Shown one piece after another: positions 45,303 to 51,720 of a DNA stretch of 64,000 nt; positions within the stretch are counted from its first letter, which is position 1, and the number at the start of each line of letters is the position of its first letter. Origin of the DNA: JAEZDP01 sp964430855 (GTDB lineage Bacteria; Acidobacteriota; Vicinamibacteria; Vicinamibacterales; Vicinamibacteraceae); contig CAYSHC010000005.1 in NCBI GenBank assembly GCA_964430855.1, positions 1-64,000 of the forward strand. The letters are read 5' to 3'. Made by a program: the position numbers and the translations under genes. The notes beneath the pieces are model-generated. The model made no database searches and was not told the origin of the DNA. It worked only from the letters and a program-made list of their open reading frames with translations.

Positions 45303-45605
45303 CTATTCGAGGTCGAAGTCGCGGGTGGGGCGCGTCACGGGCTCCTTCTTCGCCTGCTCGAGCGCCTCGCGGAAACGGCGATCGAGGACGGTGTCGCGCT
45401 CCTTCTCCTGCCGGAAGCTCTGCTCGAACAGCGCCTCACGGCGCGCCGCCTCCTCGTTCAGCAGCCGCTGCACGTCGTCGAGGTCGCGCTGCGGCCCCGT
45501 ACGCGGCTCCTCGTGGCCGACCACACGCCTGAGGTTGGCGTCGATGATCAGTGTGGCGCCGCAGCACGGGCACGGAACCTGGAACTCCGACTGCAGACGG
45601 GTCAT
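45303..45605 (-). CDS. Small zinc-ribbon plus coiled-coil protein
   Basis: The protein has 100 residues. The N-terminus VPCPCCGATLIIDANLRRV holds a CPxCG-type half zinc knuckle with three cysteines. The rest is highly charged and helical (RLLNEEAARREALFEQSF and following), probably a coiled coil. No function is known to me. A partner molecule would have to supply further zinc ligands, or it dimerises. A purine-rich GGGGGAAG lies upstream of the ATG at 45605. Confidence 0.6.
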   Translation of the reverse strand: MTRLQSEFQVPCPCCGATLIIDANLRRVVGHEEPRTGPQRDLDDVQRLLNEEAARREALFEQSFRQEKERDTVLDRRFREALEQAKKEPVTRPTRDFDLE

Positions 45606-45662
45606 GGCGCTTCACTTCCCCCGGAGGATTGCATAGGCTGACAGAGCCGCGCGTTGACGATC

Positions 45663-46409
45663 ATGCCACAGCCCCGTACGCCGAGCACGACCGACGCCGG
45701 CCGCCAGCTCCGCCTTGTCACCTACAACATTCACAAGTGCCGCGGCATGGACGGGCGCCTGCGCCCGGACCGGATCGTCGAGGTCCTTGCCAGCCTCGAG
45801 GCCGACGTCATCGCCCTGCAGGAAGTCTGGGGCGCCGGGCCGGAGGAGGAAGGCCAGGCGGCCTACCTCGGCGCGCGCCTCGGCATGGGGTGGGTGATGC
45901 AGACGACGCGGCAGCTGCGCGGACGCTCGTACGGGAACGTCGTGCTCAGCCACCTGCCCATCCGGAGCGAGACCTGCTGCGACCTCTCGATGCCGCGCTG
46001 CGAGCCGCGGGGCTGCCAGCGCGTGGACATCGAGGCCGGCGGCACGTGCCTGCACGTGTTCAACGTCCACCTCGGCACGGCGGTACTCGAGCGGCGGAAG
46101 CAGTCGCCGCGCCTCGCCGAGTTCGTCGCCGACGCGTCGGTGACCGGCCCGAAGGTGCTGCTCGGCGACTTCAACGAGTGGATGAAGGGCCTGACCTCGA
46201 AGACGCTGAGCGCGATGCTCGAGAGCGTGGACCTCAGCACGCACCTCCGTCGGCGCCGCACCTACCCCGGCGTGCTGCCGGTGCTCCATCTCGATCACAT
46301 CTACCTGGCCGGCGGCGTCGAGGTGCGCCGCGTCGAGCTGCCGAGGAACCGCCTCACGCTCATGGCGTCCGACCACCTGCCGCTCGTCGCCGACGTCGTC
46401 ATTCCGTAG
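45663..46409 (+). CDS. Endonuclease/exonuclease/phosphatase family protein
   Basis: The protein has 248 residues in the EEP superfamily with all metal and catalytic motifs: VTYNIHKCRGMDGR, IALQEVW, FNVHLG, LLGDFNEW, LDHIYLAG and the terminal MASDHLPLVADV. NIHKCRGMDG is typical of the subgroup near cardiolipin synthase genes and of sphingomyelinase/nuclease-like proteins. No signal peptide is seen. ATG 45663 is preferred to the in-frame TTG at 45654. The substrate (nucleic acid or phospholipid-like) is unresolved. Confidence 0.85.
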   Translation: MPQPRTPSTTDAGRQLRLVTYNIHKCRGMDGRLRPDRIVEVLASLEADVIALQEVWGAGPEEEGQAAYLGARLGMGWVMQTTRQLRGRSYGNVVLSHLPIRSETCCDLSMPRCEPRGCQRVDIEAGGTCLHVFNVHLGTAVLERRKQSPRLAEFVADASVTGPKVLLGDFNEWMKGLTSKTLSAMLESVDLSTHLRRRRTYPGVLPVLHLDHIYLAGGVEVRRVELPRNRLTLMASDHLPLVADVVIP

Positions 46410-46434
46410 CCAGACGCTTACGCGATACCATCCG

Positions 46435-48135
46435 ATGCCCGTCTCCGTCCGACTCGTCCGCCCCCTGGCGTGCGCCGTTTTCGCCGCGCTCGTGACGCTC
46501 GCGCCGCTGGCCGCCCAGGCCCCGGCTACCCGCCCGCGCCAGCAGGCCGGCACGCGCGAGGCCGTGCCCGGCCTCTCCACGCTGAGCGAGACGCAGCTGC
46601 GTGCGTACCTCACCTTCATCGCCGACGACGCGCTCGAGGGCCGCGACACGCCGTCGCGCGGGCTCGACATCGCGGCCAGGTACCTCGCGTCGCTGCTCGC
46701 GCGCTGGGGCCTCGAGCCGGCCGGCGACAACGGCACGTTCTTCCAGACGATCACGCTCACGCGGCAGCGTCTGGACCGCCGCAACACGCGCCTCGAGGTC
46801 GAGGGACGCCCCCTCCGTCTCGGCGAACACTACCTGCCGCTGCCGTCGGCCGCCGGCACCGCCGACGGCCCGCTCGTCTACGTCGGCTACGGGTACGTCG
46901 TGCCAGGCCGTGACATCGACCCCTACGCGGATGTGGACGTGCGGGGCAAGGTCGTCGTGATGCACCAGGGGCTCCCGCCCGGCCTGACGCGCCGCCAGCT
47001 CGAAGGCGAGAAGGGCCGGGACTGGGACGACGGGCCGGGCGCGGCGGCGGCACGCGGCGCGGTCGGCATCCTCTACCTGCCCACGCTCGACGTGCTCGAG
47101 TCGTGGAGCGGGCGGCTTGGCAGGCTCGAACGGGTCGGCACGCTGACCGTCGATGCGTTCAGGCCGTCGACGCCGCCGCTGCCCACCGCGTACCTCGCCC
47201 CGTCGGCGCTCCCCGCGGTGTTTGCCGGCGAGCGCTTCACGCCGGAGGACATGCACCGGCGCGCGGCCGCCGGCGAGGCGGCCCCGCCGTTCACGCTGTC
47301 GCCGTCCAAGCGGGTGACGCTGACGGTGGCGCTGTCGCAACGGCCCGAGACGACGCAGAACGTCGTCGCCATCTGGCGCGGCGGCGATCCGGCGCTCCGT
47401 GACGAGTACGTCGCGCTCGGCGCGCACTACGACCACGTGGGGGTCGAGCAGACGCCCCGGCAGGGCGGCGGCAGCGCCCGGGCGTCAGGACGCGCCGGCG
47501 CCAGCCACGACCGCATCTACAACGGCGCGGATGATGACGGGTCCGGCACGGTGGCACTGCTCGGGATGGCCGAGGCGCTGGCGCACGCACCGAGCCGGCC
47601 ACGGCGATCGGTGCTCTTCGTCTGGCACGCGGGCGAGGAGCACGGCCTGTGGGGCTCGCGCTATTTCACCGAACATCCGACAGTGCCGCTCGACCGCATC
47701 GTCGCGCAAATCAACGTGGACATGATTGGCAGGAGCCGCGCGCCCGGCGACACGACGCCGGCCAACGCCCGGCTCACCGGGCCCGACAGCGTGTACGTCA
47801 TCGGCTCGCGGCTGATGAGCCGCGAACTGGGCCGCCTCGTGGACGAGGTCAACGACCGCTTCCTCGGCCTGACCTATGACTACAGCTACGCCGACCCCGA
47901 CGACCCGAGCCGCTTCTTCTACAGGAGCGACCACTACCACTACGCGCGGCACGGCATCCCGGTGGCGTTCTTCTTCTCGGGCGTGCACGAGGATTACCAC
48001 CGCGTCGGTGACGAGGTGCAGTCCATCGACTTCCGGAAGCTGCACCGGGTGACCCAGACGATCTACGCGACGGCGTGGGCGCTGGCGACGCGCGACGCCC
48101 GTCCGGTCGTCGACACCCCGTTCCAGGCTCGGTAG
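46435..48135 (+). CDS. Secreted M28 family zinc aminopeptidase
   Basis: The protein has 566 residues. The signal peptide ends near TLAPLAAQA. A PA-domain-like insertion (VVVMHQGLPPGL region) precedes the M28 metallopeptidase core: LGAHYDHVG, NGADDDGSGTVALL, HAGEEHGLWGSRYF, INVDMIGR, and the last ligand in VHEDYHRVGDE. The residues match a two-zinc aminopeptidase. It probably degrades peptides in the periplasm or outside the cell. The stop TAG (48133-48135) is the first triplet of a family 2 hairpin. Confidence 0.9.
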   Translation: MPVSVRLVRPLACAVFAALVTLAPLAAQAPATRPRQQAGTREAVPGLSTLSETQLRAYLTFIADDALEGRDTPSRGLDIAARYLASLLARWGLEPAGDNGTFFQTITLTRQRLDRRNTRLEVEGRPLRLGEHYLPLPSAAGTADGPLVYVGYGYVVPGRDIDPYADVDVRGKVVVMHQGLPPGLTRRQLEGEKGRDWDDGPGAAAARGAVGILYLPTLDVLESWSGRLGRLERVGTLTVDAFRPSTPPLPTAYLAPSALPAVFAGERFTPEDMHRRAAAGEAAPPFTLSPSKRVTLTVALSQRPETTQNVVAIWRGGDPALRDEYVALGAHYDHVGVEQTPRQGGGSARASGRAGASHDRIYNGADDDGSGTVALLGMAEALAHAPSRPRRSVLFVWHAGEEHGLWGSRYFTEHPTVPLDRIVAQINVDMIGRSRAPGDTTPANARLTGPDSVYVIGSRLMSRELGRLVDEVNDRFLGLTYDYSYADPDDPSRFFYRSDHYHYARHGIPVAFFFSGVHEDYHRVGDEVQSIDFRKLHRVTQTIYATAWALATRDARPVVDTPFQAR

Positions 48136-48156
48136 GGACGGCTCTCCGAGCCGTCC
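48133..48156 (+). repeat. Family 2 hairpin repeat at a stop codon
   Basis: TAG then GGACGGCTC (48136-48144), TCC, GAGCCGTCC (48148-48156). It is the same sequence as the copy at 45255, and again its TAG is the stop codon of the gene it follows. Confidence 0.88.
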
Positions 48157-48195
48157 TCCGCACACGCCCCACACCCCGCCCACAGGCACATACCC

Positions 48196-48252
48196 GGGTC
48201 TGGCCTCCCCCGCCAGACCCAGCACACGCCGCTGACCGGCCGCTTCGGCCGG
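48196..48252. terminator. Two further hairpins between the M28 and SPFH genes
   Basis: GGGTCTGGC (48196-48204) pairs with GCCAGACCC (48212-48220, 7-base loop). CCGGCCG (48236-48242) pairs with CGGCCGG (48246-48252, 3-base loop). Together with the family 2 hairpin at 48136 they make three stems in a row, a likely transcription barrier. Confidence 0.5.
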
Positions 48253-48301
48253 CGGGCATGGAACCGTGTCCGGCTCGACTACGTATCAGAGTGCGAGCAC
48301 A

Positions 48302-48322
48302 GTGATATCATCCCGCTATCAC
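48302..48322. promoter_or_regulatory. Operator-like dyad upstream of the SPFH gene
   Basis: GTGATA (48302-48307), nine bases, TATCAC (48317-48322) is a perfect inverted repeat 19 bases before the SPFH ATG. The left arm includes the palindrome TGATATCA. It is a plausible site for a dimeric regulator such as the RHH protein encoded next or a GntR-type protein. Confidence 0.5.
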
Positions 48323-48341
48323 ATTGGAAGGAGCCGCTCCG

Positions 48342-49211
48342 ATGATCCGCGAGCGTGAACGCGCCACCGCCAATGGCGCCCTGATGCTGGTGCTTGGCCT
48401 CATCGTCACCCTGGGCGGGTTCGCCTGGCTGCTCCTTGCCGCGAAGGCGAAGGATCCGGCCAACGCGGCCCTGAGCCTCCTTATCCTGCTGGCCGGGTTC
48501 GCGATCCTCGGCGGGCTCTTCACCGTCGCGCCGAACGAAGCGCGCGTGCTCCAGCTGTTTGGCGACTACGTCGGCACCGTGCGGACGCCGGGGCTGCGGT
48601 GGGCCAACCCGCTCTTCACCAAGCGCAAGATCTCGGTCCGGATCCGCAACTTCGAGTCGTCCACGCTGAAGGTGAACGACCTCGAGGGCAACCCCATCGA
48701 GATCGGCGCGGTCATCGTCTGGCGCGTCACCGACACCGCGGAGGCGGTCTTCGAGGTCGACGACTACGACAACTGCGTGCAGGTGCAGAGCGAGGCCGCG
48801 CTGCGCAACCTGGCGGTCAGCTACGCCTACGACTCGCACGACGACATCACCGAGTCGCTGCGCGGCACGACGGCAAAGGTTGCCGACCACCTGAAGGCCG
48901 AGATCCAGGACCGTCTGAACAAGGCCGGCGTCGAGGTCATCGAGGCGCGCATCAGCCACCTCGCCTACGCGCCGGAGATCGCCTCGGCCATGCTGCAGCG
49001 CCAGCAGGCCGGCGCCATCATCGGGGCCCGGCAGCGGATCGTCGAGGGCGCGGTCGGGATGGTGGAGATGGCGCTCGACATGCTCTCGCGCAAGGACGTC
49101 GTGCACCTCGACGAGGAGCGCAAGGCCGCGATGGTGAGCAACCTGCTCGTGGTGCTCTGCAGCGACCGGCACACCCAGCCGGTGGTCAACACCGGCACGA
49201 TCTATCAGTAG
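48342..49211 (+). CDS. SPFH/band-7 domain membrane protein
   Basis: The protein has 289 residues. Two N-terminal transmembrane helices (GALMLVLGLIVTLGGFAWLLL and ALSLLILLAGFAILGGLF) precede an SPFH domain: VAPNEARVLQLFGDYVGTVR, PGLRWANPLFTKRKISVRIR, and AEIQDRLNKAGVEVIEARIS. GGAAGGAG lies 8 bases before the ATG at 48342, deciding this start over the TTG at 48324. In many actinobacteria and acidobacteria this SPFH type is followed by an Arc-like RHH protein, as here. SPFH proteins scaffold membrane microdomains. Confidence 0.88.
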   Translation: MIRERERATANGALMLVLGLIVTLGGFAWLLLAAKAKDPANAALSLLILLAGFAILGGLFTVAPNEARVLQLFGDYVGTVRTPGLRWANPLFTKRKISVRIRNFESSTLKVNDLEGNPIEIGAVIVWRVTDTAEAVFEVDDYDNCVQVQSEAALRNLAVSYAYDSHDDITESLRGTTAKVADHLKAEIQDRLNKAGVEVIEARISHLAYAPEIASAMLQRQQAGAIIGARQRIVEGAVGMVEMALDMLSRKDVVHLDEERKAAMVSNLLVVLCSDRHTQPVVNTGTIYQ

Positions 49212-49214
49212 ACG

Positions 49215-49246
49215 GCAGGGACGGCCCTCGGGCCGTCCGTCTGCCA
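49215..49246 (+). repeat. Family 2 hairpin repeat variant after the SPFH gene
   Basis: GGACGGCCC and GGGCCGTCC face each other around a two-base loop (about 49220-49239), flanked by GGCAG/CTGCC that lengthen the stem. It starts a few bases after the SPFH stop (49209-49211). Confidence 0.75.
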
Positions 49247-49332
49247 CGCACCCCTCCGGGAGCCGACGGACGCGGCTTCCTGGATTCATCAACCGCCCCG
49301 CCGCACCGGCGGGGCGAACCGTTTGAATGCGT

Positions 49333-49578
49333 ATGGCTGAGCGTCGTTCGTTTCTGCTTCGCATCGATCCGGCCGTCCTCGACGCCGTGCAGCGTTGGGC
49401 CGACGACGACCTGCGCAGCCTCAACGGCCAGATCGAGTTCCTGCTGCGGCGGGCGCTCAAGGATGCGGGACGCGCCGTCACCGGGGCGCGCGACGAACGT
49501 GGGGAGCAGCGGGATCGGGCGGAGCATCGCCGGGCCCGCGCGAGGGACGCGGGCTCCGCGGAGGATGACGACGGGTAG
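49333..49578 (+). CDS. Arc-family ribbon-helix-helix DNA-binding protein
   Basis: The protein has 81 residues. MAERRSFLLRIDPAVLDAVQ supplies the beta-strand and helix A, and RSLNGQIEFLLRRALKDAG is helix B of an RHH dimer. The C-terminal 35 residues are charged and low-complexity. An in-frame ATG two codons upstream (49327) is the alternative start; family members begin MAERxSFLLR. It follows the SPFH gene by about 120 bases and could bind the dyad at 48302. No toxin partner is visible. Confidence 0.82.
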   Translation: MAERRSFLLRIDPAVLDAVQRWADDDLRSLNGQIEFLLRRALKDAGRAVTGARDERGEQRDRAEHRRARARDAGSAEDDDG

Positions 49579-49589
49579 GGCCGCTTCGG

Positions 49590-49741
49590 ACAAGGACGGC
49601 AGAGCAGGACGGCCCGGTAGGACGCTGGGCAGGACGGCTCGGGAGAGGACGGCGCGGAGAGGACGGCGCGGAGAGGACGGCTCGGAAAGGACGGTCGAAG
49701 AGGACGGCTCGGAGAGGACGGCTCGGAGAGCCGTCCCTACC
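49590..49741. repeat. Tandem array of degenerate half-hairpin units ending in a family 2 hairpin
   Basis: About ten copies of AGGACGG followed by CTCG, CGCG or variants run head to tail with a period of roughly 11-15 bases. The best-kept units are 14 bases (GAGAGGACGGCKCG). They end in the complete hairpin GGACGGCTC / GGA / GAGCCGTCC (49716-49736) and CTACC. The array sits between the convergent RHH and desaturase genes, 2 bases after the desaturase stop on the minus strand. Confidence 0.85.
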
Positions 49742-49742
49742 G

Positions 49743-50630
49743 CTACACGTGTTCTTCTTCGACGAGGGCGGGGTCGATGCGGGTCGTGCGGCGCTCGCGG
49801 GCTTCGCGGTAGATGCGTTCGGGCACGCCCTGCAGATCCCAGGCGAGGCCGACCCAGCTCATGGCCTTGATGACATACCAGGTCGGGTCGAACTCCCACC
49901 AGTAGAACCCGTTGCGCGCCGCGCGCTGGTAGCGGTGGTGGTTGTTGTGCCAGCCCTCGCCAGCCGCGAAGATCGCGGTGAGCACGTTGTTGCGTGACTC
50001 GTCCACCGTGTCGAAGCGGCGCGACCCGTACAGGTGGTTGATCGTGTTGATCGCGAAGGTCGCGTGCGCCAGCGTCGTCGTCGGGAGCAGGAAGCCCCAG
50101 GCGAGCCACTGCATGCCGCCAATCAGGTACATGCTCACGGCGAGCAGCAGCGGCGGCAGCCAGTAGTGCTCGTCGAGGAAGCGGATCTCGGGGTACTTGC
50201 CGAAGTCACGGACGACGGGGTTGTTCGTGGCGACCTTGTCGTGCCGGACGTCGTTCAGGAACCAGCCGAGGTGCGCGTAATAGAACCCGCTGATGATGGG
50301 GCTGTGCGGATCCCCCTCGCGGTCGGCGAACTTGTGGTGCGTGACGTGATGCCCCGCCCACCAGAGCGGCCCCTTCTGCATCGCGGCCGTCGCGATGAAC
50401 GTCCAGACAAACTGCGCCGGGCGCGTCATCTTGAACGCGCGGTGCGCGAAGTAGCGGTGGAACGTGAGCGTCAGGCCGATGGCCCGCAGGAAGTGCGAAA
50501 CGGCCCAGAGGGCGACCATCCCCCACGTGAACGGGACGAACAGGACCAGCAGTGACGACGCCTGGACGAGCCAGAAGAGCGAGAGGGAGATGAGCTTCTT
50601 CATGTAGCGGGGATGATCCGCGGGTATCAC
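49743..50630 (-). CDS. Membrane fatty-acid (acyl-CoA delta-9 type) desaturase
   Basis: The protein has 295 residues. The three histidine boxes of di-iron membrane desaturases are present: HRYFAH, GHHVTHH and EGWHNNHH, between hydrophobic segments (LFWLVQASSLLVLFVPFTW and others). It introduces a double bond into saturated acyl chains for membrane fluidity. The start is taken as GTG 50630: its GTGA overlaps the stop of the upstream 74-residue gene and AGGAGG lies 4 bases before. ATG 50603 is the alternative without a ribosome-binding site. Confidence 0.88.
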   Translation of the reverse strand: MIPADHPRYMKKLISLSLFWLVQASSLLVLFVPFTWGMVALWAVSHFLRAIGLTLTFHRYFAHRAFKMTRPAQFVWTFIATAAMQKGPLWWAGHHVTHHKFADREGDPHSPIISGFYYAHLGWFLNDVRHDKVATNNPVVRDFGKYPEIRFLDEHYWLPPLLLAVSMYLIGGMQWLAWGFLLPTTTLAHATFAINTINHLYGSRRFDTVDESRNNVLTAIFAAGEGWHNNHHRYQRAARNGFYWWEFDPTWYVIKAMSWVGLAWDLQGVPERIYREARERRTTRIDPALVEEEHV

Positions 50631-50851
50631 CCTTCCTCCTCGTACTCTTCCTCGCCTGGAGGCCCGAGTCGGGTGGACGGACGCAGGGACTCTCGATAGT
50701 CGTAGAGCGGGAGATCCTCGACGTGCTGGGTCGACCTGCACTGCGGGGACTTGCTCTCGACGACGACGAGCACGGGGCTGCCTTCGACTCCCTCGCGGAA
50801 GCCAATCCGGCAGCCGCAGGCGAGGCGGGCGTGCGTGAAACCTTTGAGCAT
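50627..50851 (-). CDS. Small protein translationally coupled to the desaturase
   Basis: The protein has 74 residues, starting MLKGFTHARLACGCRIGF. It has three cysteines (CGC and PQC), a hydrophobic strand (SPVLVVVES), and a very acidic C-terminus (GEEEYEEEG). No family is recognised. Its stop overlaps the desaturase GTG by GTGA. The codons for the terminal Glu run also form the desaturase ribosome-binding site (GAGGAGGAAGG), so translation of this ORF should control the desaturase. Confidence 0.6.
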   Translation of the reverse strand: MLKGFTHARLACGCRIGFREGVEGSPVLVVVESKSPQCRSTQHVEDLPLYDYRESLRPSTRLGPPGEEEYEEEG

Positions 50852-50961
50852 GTCGATCGGGCGCGAAGGCGAGCCGCACCGCGCCTGCGGCGCAGCCTGC
50901 CTCCGAACCAGCGTCGATCATAGCATCCCCGACGCCTGGGGGCGGTGCGCCACGCGCGGCG

Positions 50962-51498
50962 TCAGAGCAACGCCTTGATTTCGCGCTCGAACTCTTCCTT
51001 CGTCCCGAGGCCCGAGTGCCGCTTGCAGACGGTGCCGTCGCGCGTGATCATGACTGTCACCGGGATGCCCCAGAAGGGCCCGTAGGCCTCCTGGAGGTCG
51101 GTGCGGTCGTTGGCGACGAGCAGGGGGTAGTTGACCCCGTACTCCTCGGCAAACGGCTTCAGCAGCTGCGGGTCGTCCTCGATCTGCACCCCGACGAACG
51201 TCACGCCCTGGTCGCGGTACTGCTCCTGCAACTCCACGAAGAACGGCGTCTCGACCTTGCAGGGCCCGCACCAGGTGGCGAAGAAGTTCATCAGCACCAC
51301 CTGCCCCTTGAAGTCGCGCAGGCGGACGTCCCGGCCGTGCACGTCGGGCACGGTGAAGTCGAAGTTGGCCTGCTGGCCCTTGACGTCGCAGTGCTCCAGC
51401 CTCGCGCCCGTGGTCTGGGTGCCCGACGGAATGAACGGAATCGCGGCCAGTCCCAGCCCCAGAGCGAGAATCCCGGCGATGATCCAGCGACGGTTCAT
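50962..51498 (-). CDS. TlpA/ResA-like membrane-anchored thioredoxin
   Basis: The protein has 178 residues. An N-terminal anchor (RRWIIAGILALGLGLAAIPF) is followed by an AhpC/TSA-Redoxin domain with the active site FFATWCGPCKVE, then GVTFVGVQIEDD and the cis-proline region WGIPVTVMITRDG. It probably reduces disulfides outside the membrane, for example in cytochrome c maturation. An extra cysteine pair (EHCDVKG and TVCKRH) is outside the motif. It is upstream of, and on the same strand as, the 74-residue and desaturase genes (110-base gap). Confidence 0.88.
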   Translation of the reverse strand: MNRRWIIAGILALGLGLAAIPFIPSGTQTTGARLEHCDVKGQQANFDFTVPDVHGRDVRLRDFKGQVVLMNFFATWCGPCKVETPFFVELQEQYRDQGVTFVGVQIEDDPQLLKPFAEEYGVNYPLLVANDRTDLQEAYGPFWGIPVTVMITRDGTVCKRHSGLGTKEEFEREIKALL

Positions 51499-51571
51499 GA
51501 CAGGTCTAGTGTGACACACCCGCGCCCCGACCTCCCCCCCTGCTGAGACGTCTTACGGCTGAAGTGGACCG

Positions 51572-51703
51572 CGCGGCGATGCCGCGGCCCGCCCGCCGGA
51601 AGTCGAGGGGGCTCACGTCGTTGCGGGTGGGGGGCTTCCGCAGTACCATGACGCCCACCCTGACTGGACCGGCCCGATTTGCCACGCGCTCTGCCGATTT
51701 GCC
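51572..51703. promoter_or_regulatory. Dyad and 20-base-spaced direct repeats in a 222-base divergent region
   Basis: CGCGGC / GAT / GCCGCG forms a perfect dyad at 51572-51586. CCGATTTGCC occurs twice, at 51674-51683 and 51694-51703, exactly 20 bases apart, just upstream of the large secreted-protein gene. The two-helical-turn spacing is typical of tandem regulator sites. Confidence 0.4.
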
Positions 51704-51720
51704 CAGCCCGAGGAGTTCGT

